64,000 nucleotides of DNA from Nematostella vectensis (taxonomy: Eukaryota > Cnidaria > Anthozoa > Actiniaria > Edwardsiidae). This document shows positions 1 through 29,500 of this stretch, piece after piece (position 1 is the first letter of the stretch; every line of letters begins with the position of its first letter). A program made the translations under genes and the position numbers. The notes under the pieces were generated by a model. It was given only the letters and a program-made list of their open reading frames with translations, ran no database searches and was not told where the DNA came from. The stretch spans positions 7,427,219 through 7,491,218 of the forward strand of contig NC_064046.1 in assembly GCF_932526225.1 (NCBI RefSeq). The letters run 5' to 3'.

Positions 1-438
1 CCCAACAAATTGTCTGATCAATCACGGCAATGAACACCAGATCAGAGAAGTTTTGAAATGTAAAATAAAAAATGCCTGCGATCCCTGGGAAAGGTGATGA
101 TATTAGGTGCATCAGTGTGACTTGACGATAGATTAAAAATTTGGGTATGAGGAATAAAAAATACCCCCCCCCCTAAGAAACTGCATTCCTAAAATTTTAC
201 CCCCTCCCCCTGCTAAAACAACTGCCCCTCGTGGACGTAAATAACGATCGTTCCCTAAAGGCAGGACATTCTAACAGGAAATATTACTACATGGTACACG
301 TCACAAGGGATTCTATAGATTTTTATATAGAGAAGGCCCCCTTGGCTTTCATTCCCTTTCATAACTTGGAATATAGGAATTGACGCTGGGAATTTTGTCT
401 CAGGGCAAGGTTCAGCTCTTATATTCCTTGTTCCACTT
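1..438. other. Upstream flank with no gene seen
   Basis: No exon, RNA gene or clear promoter was recognised. The stretch is AT-rich with a short C-run near 170-180. It lies upstream of DUS2 and could hold its promoter or an untranslated first exon, but nothing in the sequence proves this. Confidence 0.4.
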
Positions 439-703
439 GGTATGTGTTGTGGTTTGAAATGTGGCATGGTTTGAATTTTTTTCAAACTGGTTTGAATTTT
501 TCAAACTAGCTCATTTTTGGATACCTAGCATTCTAAAAGGGATTTTATTTTTGGGGAGTCATTAATAAAACAAGGGGCTTGGATTTTTTGGGGGTTGGGA
601 GGTGTAACTAAAAGAACTAGATAAAAGATTATGCAAATATCCCCTTTTCAAACCAGTTTTAACAATTTCAAACCAAGAAGCATTTCAAACCACAACATAT
701 ACC
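439..703. repeat. MITE-like element with ~60-bp terminal inverted repeats
   Basis: The left end at 439 (ggtatgtgttgtggtttgaa) is matched in inverse orientation by the right end finishing at 703 (ccacaacatatacc). The match continues inward through several copies of a tttgaaa-type motif for roughly 60 bp per arm. There is no coding content. The size (265 bp) and paired ends suit a non-autonomous DNA transposon. It sits only about 75 bp upstream of the first recognised DUS2 ATG. No clear target duplication was seen. Confidence 0.55.
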
Positions 704-730
704 ATCACCATTTTTATATACCTTATTTGA

Positions 731-20312
<19,582 letters not shown>

Positions 20313-20433
20313 TAAGTGATGCAAGAAATCAAAGATACAAGAGTGTGTATTGTGTCCCACCCAATGATGATGCAAGAACTGTTGCTTATAAAATATAGGG
20401 CTCTGCCAGCTGCAATACAAAATGTCTCATTAC

Positions 20434-20439
20434 ATTAAA
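20434..20439 (+). promoter_or_regulatory. Candidate DUS2 poly(A) signal (ATTAAA)
   Basis: ATTAAA lies about 120 bases after the DUS2 stop codon and just before a minisatellite. It is the first recognisable polyadenylation hexamer downstream, though a weak variant. Confidence 0.35.
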
Positions 20440-20461
20440 ATTGCAATGAACCACCAGATAG

Positions 20462-20815
20462 TCATGGGAATATGGGACCTGTCATGCTAGGATCATGGGA
20501 ATATGGGACCTGTCATGTTAGGATCATGGGAATATGGGACCTGTCATGCTAGGATCATGGGAATATGGGACCTGTCATGTTAGGATCATGGGAATATGGG
20601 ACCTGTCATGCTAGGATCATGAGAATATGGGACCTGTCATGTTAGGATCATGGGAATATGGGACCTGTCATGCTAGGATCATGGGAATATGGGACCTGTC
20701 ATGCTAGGATCATGGGAATATGGGACCTGTCATGCTAGGATCATGGGAATATGTTACCTGTCATGCTAGGATCATGGGAATATGTGACCTGTCACGCTAG
20801 GATCACGGGAATACT
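20462..20815. repeat. 31-bp minisatellite after DUS2
   Basis: About eleven units of 31 bp contain catgggaatatgggacctgt followed by catgctaggat or catgttaggat. The first six or seven units alternate C and T at one position, as if the array grew as 62-bp dimers, then the later units are all C. It lies immediately downstream of the DUS2 coding end, possibly inside its 3' untranslated region. Confidence 0.9.
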
Positions 20816-21360
20816 GTTTATAACCTGTTGTAGTATAATAACAGGAGTATGAGATTAATTTATTTTATTCGATTTATGTTTATTTTACCGCATTCTTACA
20901 ACAGCATTAATAATATACATTTATGTATTAAACACGTCATACATATTTGCATTAAACATATAATATTCACATTATACAGGAAAGTCTAAATTTCTTGCCA
21001 TGGCAAAGACCCATGAACAGTCTTTAAAATATCTTGTGTATATTTCTTTGAATGACTTTGTTTATAGGCTTAGTAATCGAGCCAACCTTGTTGGTAAACT
21101 TGTGTTTAGTGTTTTTTTTTGTTTTTTTTTTGGGGGGGGGGGCATTTTACAAAACACATCCATTAGACAAGAGATGAAAAGATCATGATTTTGGTTTAAT
21201 GAAGAAACAATGAATGAATGATAATAATCAAAAATAGAGTTTCGCCCTACATGAAGCAGAGAAGATGTGCCACTAATGATGTTAACTAGAAAATGTAAAA
21301 TCTTGAAAAAAAGCGGGACAACTGGGAAACTGAACTGTGTTATTGACTGATGTGGTGAAG
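20816..21360. other. Intergenic stretch, no gene seen
   Basis: AT-rich sequence between DUS2 and the 3' end of the GPCR gene. It contains a T-run followed by a G-run near 21110-21141. No exon or RNA gene was recognised. Confidence 0.4.
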
Positions 21361-21726
21361 ATGATGGTATTGTGGACGATGATAATTGTGCTGACGATGG
21401 TGGTGGTGACGGTGATGGTATTGGTGATGATGGTGGTGGTGATGGGGGTGGTGGTGATGCTGGTTGCGGATAAATGTATAGCCTGCTAGCCGGCTCTTCA
21501 GTGGGTTTATTCGGAAATTACTGTTTTAGGAGTTTCGGGAATCCTCAAGTAAAAGAAACCTACTGGAGATCCGGCTAGCAGACTAATAAAGGTAGTGTTG
21601 GTGATGACGATGGTGATGGTGGTGATGATGAAGAAGAAGATGATGGTGATGATGATGATGGTAGTGGTTGTGGTGATGATGGTAGTGGTGATGATTATGG
21701 TGATGGTGATGGTGATAATGATACTA
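21361..21726. repeat. Degenerate GAT/GGT triplet-like repeat
   Basis: Long runs of gatggtggtgatg-type sequence, interrupted at 21475-21590 by a foldback element. It abuts the inferred end of the GPCR coding region on the opposite strand. Confidence 0.85.
21475..21590. repeat. Foldback (hairpin) element inside the triplet repeat
   Basis: An arm of about 37 bp containing cctgctagccgg (21482 onward) is matched in inverse orientation by ccggctagcag and flanking bases ending near 21590. The loop is about 40 bp. It splits the GAT repeat, which suggests a small mobile foldback inserted in it. Confidence 0.6.
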
Positions 21727-21999
21727 TGGTAGATTGATAGCTTGCCGTGGCTTCAAGGGAGGGAGCGGGAAGCTGCTGGCTGCGATTTCTCGCTCGTTGC
21801 TAGCCACGACATTTCTACGTGTCACCGCGTATTGGGAGGAGCTAATTAAACCCTGCAGGATCTCCTTGACTTTTGTCGCATCCCCCTCATTCAGGCAAAG
21901 TAGATCACAGGGTTGACCATGGAATTCGCTAGGCTGACTGTCAAGGAAACCACTCGTGTTGTGTACTCGTCTTTGTAGGTCGTCTCATGCGCGTGCGTC

Positions 22000-22095
22000 G
22001 CCACGATAGACGTGTAAACGAATGCAAACAAGTATGGACAGAAGAACGCCACGATAGACGTGTAAACGAATGCAAACAAGTATGGACAGAAGAAC
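22000..22095. repeat. 48-bp tandem duplication in GPCR TM6
   Basis: Two identical 48-bp units start at 22000 and 22048, and the first bases of a third follow at 22096. The duplication is in frame and doubles a 16-residue stretch of TM6 containing FFCPYLFAF. Confidence 0.95.
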
Positions 22096-22161
22096 GCCAC
22101 GATCACGGACGCGAACATGTAGTTCGACTTCTTTCGCCATAGGGTGACTGCAATGGCGCTG

Positions 22162-22167
22162 GATGTG
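22162..22167. other. Left 6-bp target site duplication
   Basis: gatgtg directly precedes the first base of the Polinton terminal repeat. The same six bases follow its last base at 38744-38749. Six-base duplications are characteristic of Polinton/Maverick integration. Confidence 0.95.
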
Positions 22168-22551
22168 AGTAGTAAGGGGTGTGAGTATAGGGGACGGCAG
22201 GAATGCGTAGAATGTGGTGAATGTGCCACACCTAGCTTAAAGGATTTTCGGTGTCAAGTATCGGTATGTGTGGGCTGGGACCTAGGGGGGGAAAGGTATG
22301 CGTGCGTATCAAGTATCGGTATATGGGGTGCCCTGGTGTCTAGGGGAGAAAAGGAATGCATTGGTGGCGCATTTCTTGTTACGCTCAGGGTTCCGCTTAA
22401 CGGGCCGCGTTGACGTAGTGCTGTGTGCTTATCATCCAGGGGGTAGTATAAGGTCATAGCGGCATCGTTTTATGATGCGTTGACAGGAATAAAAAAAGGT
22501 GCTTTTTCACTGGTTAACGGTGTTGTCATATCTCTGTAATACGGTTGGATG
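22168..22551 (+). repeat. Polinton left terminal inverted repeat
   Basis: 384 bp, the inverse of 38360-38743. Similarity stops sharply after gtaatacggttggatg. Two internal subrepeats containing aagtatcggtat and a ctagggg stretch lie at about 22255-22365. Confidence 0.95.
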
Positions 22552-23340
22552 ATGCATATGTTATTAGCTTTTATTTCCGTTTTGAAAAAACAAAAAGGCG
22601 GGGGGGGGGGCGGTTTAAGGTTTTATTTCCTTTTCTTTTTAGGGTTATCTCCAAGCTACGTTTGTGCTTAGCGTTATCTCTTGCCTTCATGCTTTTTATC
22701 GAGGTGGTGGGCTTTACTGATGTTTATGTACCCTCACCACTTTCTCCCTACGATGATGGCACGCCGCAACATCAAATCAGCCAGGTCCTCTAAAATGATT
22801 CACGGAATCGGCGCAAGGCTTCTTCACTGGTAGAGAGGAGTGCTCTGCTAGCTTCCCTCCCAGTGTATATAGAGGCCTATCACGCTCTCGACGTGGTACA
22901 TGCCAAACTAGCCAGTTGTTTATCTGTGTTTGGAGCGAGTTTATGCGTACCGCTAGCTTTGAGAACGTGGTTGAGGTATTTTTCCTTCAGCGTAGGTCCA
23001 TTTCTAGTGGTTGTACTATTTTGTTTCCTTATGATGGGAAAGCAATGGTGGCTTGTGTTAGAGTAGGAATCGGAGTCATTTTTAATGTGTTTCGTTTGGG
23101 ATTATGCGTTTTAAGACGCTGTTTTTGTTTATACAAGTTCAATCAAGGAATTATCCCCGTGTTTGATCGATATGCGAAGGGTCTGGGGTCTAGGGGCTGG
23201 TTGCTATGTAAGGAATGCTAGATATCTGGGTCTGGGTTCTAGGGGATGGCAGTTATGTGTGGAACACAGTCAAAAGTCTATAAGAATGCAAGATTATTTT
23301 TAGCCCAAAGGTATAGCATTGTGCAGCTAGACTAGTCATT
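22552..23340. other. Polinton left subterminal region, no gene supported
   Basis: Several short open stretches occur but none looks like a protein. The region has a G-run near 22602-22612 and, at about 23180-23260, two copies of a tctaggggn-type repeat related to those in the terminal repeat and at 24781-25030. A promoter for the following gene probably lies here. Confidence 0.4.
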
Positions 23341-23952
23341 ATGGCTTCCTCTATGCAATGTTTCTGCAAAGTTGGGCTAAAAGAGGTCGGTCGAGGCGTT
23401 TTTAAGTGCGGTACAGTGCCTAATTATGAAGCTGACCCACATGTCATTGGGTGCGGGCTGTATTGCTCAAATACGCAATACCAGAAGCTTCGCGAGGCCA
23501 TTCCGCTAGGGACGACGATCGAGCAACTACCAAGGTGCGAGCATAACCTGATTTGCCGCATAGGGTTCTCTAACACAAAGTGGCCAAAGGATCGCTTGTA
23601 TTTCACATGTCCACTTACACCGCCGAACCAGAAATGTCAGTCTATGATGTGCGGGTCGACGGAGGAAGACAAGCAGAAAAACAAAAAAGCAATTGCTGTC
23701 TGGTCGGGGCCAGTGAAGTCACCAGCGCCACGATCACAGCACCAGCCGGAGGACAGCCAAATGTGGTTCGCGCAAAGCCGAGTGGTGATATCTTCGGGGG
23801 GAAGCGACGGGGAAGAAGAGGAGGAGACATCGGTGCTACAACCGCTAAAAAACGTCCAGCCCAGCGCCAAACCAAGAAAGATACCAAAACTGGTGATACC
23901 CGTGCGAAAAAGAAAGCTGGGGATGTCGTCAACCACCGGCGTGGTGGAGTAG
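23341..23952 (+). CDS. Polinton protein with GRF-like zinc-binding modules
   Basis: 203 residues. Near the N-terminus are CFCKVG...FKCG and a second module with CEHNLICR, DRLYFTCP and QKC, which resembles the GRF zinc finger (Cys-x-Cys/His pairs around a Y/FFxC core) found in nucleases, topoisomerases and helicases; that assignment is by pattern only. The second half is low complexity: an acidic EEEEE patch (about residue 157) and a basic KRKL-type nuclear signal near the end. The frame closes at 23950-23952, but a different frame stays open to 24281, so the natural protein may continue there. The role is unknown; a nuclear nucleic-acid-binding protein is an inference. Confidence 0.6.
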   Translation: MASSMQCFCKVGLKEVGRGVFKCGTVPNYEADPHVIGCGLYCSNTQYQKLREAIPLGTTIEQLPRCEHNLICRIGFSNTKWPKDRLYFTCPLTPPNQKCQSMMCGSTEEDKQKNKKAIAVWSGPVKSPAPRSQHQPEDSQMWFAQSRVVISSGGSDGEEEEETSVLQPLKNVQPSAKPRKIPKLVIPVRKRKLGMSSTTGVVE

Positions 23953-24281
23953 GACGAACAGTGACTAAGACGGAAGTTTTAGATGAGAGTTCTGTGGCGC
24001 AGGTCTCACCACCACCGTCAACACCTTCGGACCCCTTACAAGTGCTACAGCAGTGTCACCCGGTTGGCACCCCGCGCAATAACGAGGACTCACCACGGGT
24101 ATCCCTGGTGGTTAGAAAGTTCATGTATACTGTTATGAAAAAAGTTCAGCAGTATTTTTATAGTAAGCTAGTAGAGGCAATGAAGACACCCGAGCGGGAA
24201 ATAGAAGTGTTTTATCTTGCTAAGCGTGCTATTGCTAACCATTTCGGGGCTTTCTTAGCGTCCTCGCCAATGTTAAAATAG
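23607..24281 (+). CDS. Overlapping open frame, basic, possible continuation of the GRF-like protein
   Basis: It overlaps 23341-23952 in another frame. The overlapping part is basic and low in complexity (GKRRGRRGG, KKRPAQRQTKKDTK). The non-overlapping C-terminus (about 23953-24281) looks like real protein, with an amphipathic helix-rich end such as RKFMYTVMKKVQQYFYSKL. Two explanations fit: a true overlapping gene, or the C-terminal part of the GRF-like protein separated from it by a frame change, as in other genes of this element. The only ATGs are internal, which favours the second. Confidence 0.45.
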   Translation: MSTYTAEPEMSVYDVRVDGGRQAEKQKSNCCLVGASEVTSATITAPAGGQPNVVRAKPSGDIFGGKRRGRRGGDIGATTAKKRPAQRQTKKDTKTGDTRAKKKAGDVVNHRRGGVGRTVTKTEVLDESSVAQVSPPPSTPSDPLQVLQQCHPVGTPRNNEDSPRVSLVVRKFMYTVMKKVQQYFYSKLVEAMKTPEREIEVFYLAKRAIANHFGAFLASSPMLK

Positions 24282-24286
24282 GTGAA

Positions 24287-24448
24287 ATGTCACTAGGGGT
24301 TGTGAAGCGTGAGTTTGAGGGTGTTAGTCACGCTGACGGTGGTGAAGAGACAGACGGACGTCCGTGGTCGCGTGCGGAGTGTGATTTGGAGAACGTCGCG
24401 ACCGACACGGCTGATTGTGTGAGAATAATGATTAGTGTTTGTGTTTAG
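24287..24448 (+). CDS. Small open frame of unknown function in the Polinton
   Basis: 53 codons starting 5 bases after the preceding stop (MSLGVVKREFEGVSHADGG...). It is acidic with two cysteines and matches no family I recognise. It is followed after about 55 bases by AATAAA. Supported only by position and openness. Confidence 0.3.
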   Translation: MSLGVVKREFEGVSHADGGEETDGRPWSRAECDLENVATDTADCVRIMISVCV

Positions 24449-24504
24449 TTTGTGTCAATAGTTATGCATGCTCAGACCCTCATCTTTTGTACCCCTTATC
24501 CATA

Positions 24505-24510
24505 AATAAA
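24505..24510 (+). terminator. Poly(A) signal AATAAA after the left + strand genes
   Basis: AATAAA lies about 225 bases after the 24281 stop and 57 after the 24448 stop, in AT-rich sequence. It is a plausible 3' end for the left Polinton transcript. Confidence 0.5.
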
Positions 24511-24780
24511 ACGTTTTCTGTTTATTTGTTTTTTACTATATAGTTTACGAGTATTTCACTTCCATTTCACGTAGGCACATCATTTTATTCCTACTGATAG
24601 GGCAGGGGTTTTTAAAAGCGATGGTTTTGTTAGAATGGAAATCGGTTTCATGATTTGATATTCATGGTAAATATTTGGTTTAGCGCCTTACTGTGCTGTT
24701 TTTGTTTAGACAAGGTCACGCAAGTGATGGTCGCCGTGTGGAGAGATTGCGTGACCTTGTTAGGCTGCTTCAAAGAAGTC

Positions 24781-25030
24781 GGTTTCTAGGGGGTGGAATG
24801 TAGGAGTGTTTAGTATGCGGGGATTGGGTTCTAGGGGTTGGGAGTTATGTGTGAAATGCAGGAGTGTTTAGTATGCGGGGATTGGGTTCTAGGGGGCGAG
24901 AGTTATGTGTGAAATGCAGGAGTGTTTGGTATGCGGGGATTGGGTTCTAGAGGGTGGGATTTATGTTTGGAATGTAGGAGTGTTTAGTATGCGGGGATTG
25001 GGTTCTAGGGGGTCGGAGTTATCTGCTGAG
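24781..25030. repeat. 58-bp tandem repeat in the Polinton
   Basis: ggttctagggg recurs at 24827, 24885, 24943 and 25001, with a partial unit before. Units share aggagtgtttagtatgcggg. Related strings occur singly at about 23185 and 23230 and, more weakly, inside the terminal repeat. They may be binding sites for element proteins or simply a repeat expansion. The function is unknown. Confidence 0.9.
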
Positions 25031-25415
25031 CACCCCAAGCAAAGAGAGCAAGAAATGTCAGGTTTATTCTTTTACAAGGTATACAGTAGGGATAAAATAG
25101 TTTTTTCAATATCGCTGTCTAATTTATTTGTTATGAAACAAATCTTAGGGTTTTGAAGCCACTTTGACCAATTTCCTACCGCTGAGGTTGTTTTGCAGAT
25201 AAGACACTACAGTCTCGTTTGCTTTATTTTTTCCGATAAGGATATAAAAAAATGAGAGTACCAGACATCTCCTCCAATTATTCGGCAATGTTGTCTGCCT
25301 CCCCCGCATAACATCAAAGTAAAAGTGAACATCTTTGTGCACTTCGTTCCTCTATATCCCGATATATGTTCAATTGTTCCAACCACCTATCCCCGCTTTC
25401 CATCTTTTCTTGGAT

Positions 25416-25631
25416 TTACACACCATGCCGAGACGTGTTACTATCAACAAACCCTGAGATAGCCACAGCATGGTCGTACGCGTCCAGAGTTTGTTGGACA
25501 GAGTTATGAAGGAGTCTATGCGGCCAATTGTAGGATCTTCCCTCGTTCATGTTTAGACGAGTCCAAATGTCATCCATTGTTTGAAAAAGGCGAGCGGCGT
25601 AAAGACCTTGGATAGGATTGTGCGGTTCGTC
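25416..25631 (-). pseudogene. Continuation of the RING protein beyond an in-frame TAG
   Basis: After the RING module stops at TAG (25632-25634), the same frame stays open for 71 codons to TAA at 25416-25418. The reading is protein-like (LFQTMDDIWTRLN, HNSVQQTLDAYDHAVAISGF) with no known family. It suggests the RING protein was once about 122 residues and was shortened by a nonsense change, or that the stop is read through. Confidence 0.5.
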
Positions 25632-25784
25632 CTAACGGCAAAACGGACACGTTTGTTGTTGGTTGTCGGCAGCTTGAGTATTATTCCACTGCGTTAAGCA
25701 CTCGCTGTGGATTTTCTGTTTGCAGCAGAATGTAGAGGTATTTAGGTTTTCCTCTGAAAAGCATATGCAACAGCAATCGGCCAT
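25632..25784 (-). CDS. Minimal RING-finger protein of the Polinton
   Basis: 50 residues from the ATG at 25784. It is almost wholly a RING module: CCCICFSEE, then FCC, then IHSECLTQW, then CPFCR at the very end. The Cys/His order suits a C3HC4 or H2-type RING, which usually recruits an E2 enzyme for ubiquitin transfer. The frame is open upstream to 25901, but the internal ATG starts directly at the domain. It lies on the minus strand, opposite its large neighbours. Viruses and large transposons often carry small RING proteins; the target here is unknown. Confidence 0.65.
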   Translation of the reverse strand: MADCCCICFSEENLNTSTFCCKQKIHSECLTQWNNTQAADNQQQTCPFCR

Positions 25785-26597
25785 GGTTTCGTGATATGCT
25801 ATAAGCCTGTTTGACGCACTATAAGAACCCTGTTTGACGCAGACGCTGTTTGCATAGCATAATATCGCGCTAGGATCTCGTGTCAAAGCAAAAACAAACA
25901 AATATTCGCTAGTGAGTGTTTAACTGATATGAACATCAAGGTTTTATAAGCAGGGCCTTCAATTTTGTTTTTGTATTTAAATGAAAATACAAGATTTATG
26001 GTGGGCAAGTTAACGTTGAAAACACGGGACGGTTGTAATAAGGTCCCATAGCATGCATGTGTCAATACAATACAAACAATTAAATGTAATTAGCGAGTGC
26101 TTGCATAATATCAGAATAAAGTACCCCCTACTATTACAATAAACAAAGTTCGTTCATGTACAGCAGTCATTTTATTGGCATTTAAGTCGAGATGAAAAAA
26201 AAAAAAGAAATGGTATTATGCGTATTTTAGATGGTTGATGCTTGGTGTCCCAGCTATTACAAATAAACAACGTTGACAGTCCTAATTAGATTTCATGCCT
26301 GATATAAGGATTAAGTGCCCAAACTATTAAAAATAAACAAAGTGGTGGTTCTAATCGCGTGCTATTTTCCTAATCATTTAGTGAATTATATTACGTTTGG
26401 ATGAGAATTGATGCGCCCTGACAGATTTCACATATTTTTTGCCCTTCTATGGTAAGGTCACGGCAGTAAGGGTCAAATATATTTTTTAGATTCTTTTACC
26501 GGGTGCTATTATTGGCAGGTACTTAATTGTTTAGTTATGAATCCGCTTTTATAAAAGGGGGTACGGTATGTTTTTATTTCACACTATCAGCGAGTCT
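25785..26597. promoter_or_regulatory. Divergent intergenic region with a thrice-repeated element
   Basis: AT-rich region between the minus-strand RING gene and the plus-strand polymerase gene, so it probably holds both promoters. A motif of the form ctatta(n)aaataaacaa occurs at about 26132, 26251 and 26318. No gene was recognised inside. The polymerase ATG used here is at 26598. Confidence 0.45.
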
Positions 26598-29500
26598 TAA
26601 TGGATATCGATGAGCCTTCATAACAAGAGTTACTAGAACTATTACCGAGTCCTGATGGTGACAGTCAGGACCCCATCGAAGTAGATGGAGAGCAGTATCT
26701 CCAAGAGCTATTAGCCTTACTCCCTTTACCATGTAGTGATGGTGGTGGGGCGGGTGATTCACCATCAGAGTTAGAACCGGACTTTTTCGAGGATATGTTA
26801 GGCGCTCAGGATGAATTTGTAGCCCAAAATCAAGATGAGACCCCGGTGACTTACTCATCCCTTGGGGAGTTATTTAACGATTGTTATAGCAACGAAACAG
26901 CGCAAGCGGGTGGAAGTCAACGCTTTGTGAGTGGTGATGTGGACAGTGACTCTTTACAGGGGTATTCTCTACAACAAGTCTCTACGCGGCATAGCCGCAA
27001 ATTCAACACCGACTTAACCGACTACTCTCTAACCATCAAACTGCCGGAGAGAGACGACCTTGAAAAGGCGCTTGAGGACTTAGAGTGCGTGCTTCAGCGA
27101 CTCCTCGATGATGTTTTAGGAGATTTACCCCCGCAAGATTCCGCCCGCATCACGTTGGACGCGCCAGGCCTAACAAACCCGGTCTCCCTACCCTATATGC
27201 CACGACAATATCTCACGCCTTAGCACCTCATCGATGTGGTGGAAACCGTGGCTCAGTCAAATGCAAATTTTGTACTGGAGGGTCGCTTTTCTGTGCGCGT
27301 GAATCCCACCCAAATGCCACGTGGTGGTAGCTGGAAGGTCCACAGCGGGTCCCTGGGGATCGCAGATTTTGAGACGTGGTTGCGGGAAAAGAGGACAATT
27401 GTAAGAATAATGAATACAGATGAAATGTGTGCCTCTAGAGCTATCGTGGTGGGGTTGGCGCACAAAACAGAGGATATACAGACATATCGACGGTTGTACC
27501 ATACCGGGGATGGTGGGCGTTATCTGCTCGAGCAGGGCCGGCGTGCCAGGGCGCTCCACGAGGCCGCGGGGGTCCCTATTCGTAAATGCGATCTCGAAGA
27601 ACTGACGGAATTGCAAAAGCATTTGGCGGGTCAAGGTATTGAGATTAACGGGATCTCCCGGCAGTACCTTAACGTCGTTGTATACCCCGGTGACTTGGTT
27701 GACCCCAAGCATCACCTATGGCTATATCATACCGGTGACCACTACCACTATGTGACCAAGGTACCGTGGCTACTGGGGCGCGCTTATTTCTGTTTAAAGT
27801 GTAAGAAGCCTTATTCAAACCGTGAGGCGCATAGCTGCGTGGAGCTGTGTCGGAGTTGTGGCCGGGAGGGATGCTCACCTACCCCTACTTCTAGAGGAGA
27901 TGCCCCCCGTTGGGATTGGATGTATTGTGGGGAATGCAATAAGTATTTCCGGACATTGACTTGTTACCAAAATCATAAGGAGATCCGGGGGAGGCGGGAT
28001 CAAAAATGGACGTTTTGTCATTGGTACTATAAATGCAATGACTGCGGAAAGTCTGTTGAAAGTCAGCGCAGCAGGAAAGTGGTGATGAACATGTTTGTGG
28101 GGAGTACCGCTGAAATATCTGTAAGCAGTTGGTACCCCAAGACCACCAATGTTTTGTGACGGTGGGGAAGGCGGTTGTACCAGCGCACAACGACGAAGAC
28201 ATGGATTCTCTCCTTATTTTTGATTTCGAGGCTATGCCTTTAACAGACAAGCATACGGTGAACTATGTAGCGGTTCAGAAACTCTGTAGGCTTTGTAAAG
28301 ACGCCCCAATGGATGTGATGGAGTGTATGAAGTGTGGCCAGCGAAAGCATGGGTTCCGGACTGTGGCCGAATTCTGCTCCTGGATTTTTTCAGGGGCAAA
28401 CCAAGGCTACACATGTCTTGCCCATAATTTCAAAGGGTACGACTCATACCTTGTGCTGGAGTGGGTTTTTGCCAACGGGTACAAGCCCACTGTTATCTTT
28501 AACGGTGGAAAGACATTGTACATGAACTTTCCCGCATACAAAGTGGACTTTAAAGACACACTAAATTTTATGCCTTTTGCATTGAGCAAGATGCCAAAAA
28601 CGTTTGGTTCCGAGCACATTGCATGCAAAGGCACTTTTCAACACATCTTCAATACCCCCGACCACCAAGATTACGTTGGAACCATCCCCCCTTTGGAATA
28701 TTACGACCTCCCTGGAATGAAGGATGAGGCAGCACAGGCGCTGAGGACTTGGCACGCTGGCGAGGTGGCCAGGGGCGCCGTGTTCGACTTCCAACAGCAA
28801 CTAGCAAGTTACTGCCACAAGGATGTCGAGGTGTTGACAAGGGCAGTGCTAGCCTACGACCGGGAATTTCGTGAAGCTGGGGGGATCCCCGCGTTCATGT
28901 CAGCTATCACCTTACCTTCCTTGTGCATGAAGATTTTGCGCCAGAACCACCTACCCGAGCAGAGTGTAGCAGTGATCCCACCCAGAGGTTACCGAGGGAA
29001 CGATGTTTATTCGCTAAAAGCGCTACAATGGCTCGAGTGCAAGACACATGAGGATGGGGTGTTCATCCAGCATGCAGGGAACGGTGGTGAGGTCAAGATC
29101 GGGCGTTACAAACTGGATGGTTTCGCGCAAGAGACCAACACTTGTTATCAATACCATGGGTGCCTGTTTCATGGTTGCGCAATTTGTTATGACCCTGACA
29201 CCAGGAACCCGCTGAACCATGTCCTAATAAGAGACTTGCGCGAGCGTACTCGCGACATCTCCTTACACCTCAGCGATCTAGGTTTTTAATCTGGTGGAGG
29301 AATGGGAGTGTCAATTCGACAAGCGACTGGCTAGCGAGGCTCACCTACAAGCTGTAGTGGGTGACGTTGAATGTAGCAAAGTACTTGAGGCGCGTAATGC
29401 TCTTTTCGGGGGTCGTACGAATGCTATCCAACTTCGCTGTGATGCTTCCGAGGAACCCGCTGGGACAATCATCGAGTACAAAGACTTTTGTTCACTTTAT

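Larger units (their letters stand above)
21724..22167 (-). pseudogene. GPCR gene, 3' part (TM6, TM7, tail), cut off by the Polinton
   Basis: Read on the minus strand from the insertion site at 22167, the frame gives the end of intracellular loop 3 (TLWRKKSNYMF), TM6 (VIVAFFCPYLFAFVYTSI), a short loop, and TM7 with NSMVNPVIYF, the NPxxY motif of rhodopsin-family receptors. The six bases 22162-22167 are the target duplication, so the receptor's own copy joins in frame to the other half at 38744. Two oddities are visible. A 48-bp in-frame tandem duplication repeats 16 residues of TM6 (22000-22095). After NPVIYFA the frame meets TGA at 21891-21893, while a one-base-shifted frame stays open for 57 codons to a stop at 21724-21726 with a plausible tail (LNEGDATKVKEILQG). 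The second could be decay or an assembly error. Confidence 0.8.

Noticed and set aside
22144-22457. Short open frames in both strands of the left terminal repeat, repeated at the right end
   Set aside because: They mirror each other because the ends are inverted repeats; there is no protein-like character.
27253-27715. Minus-strand open frames inside the polymerase region
   Set aside because: They are antisense to strongly recognisable PolB sequence and do not resemble proteins.
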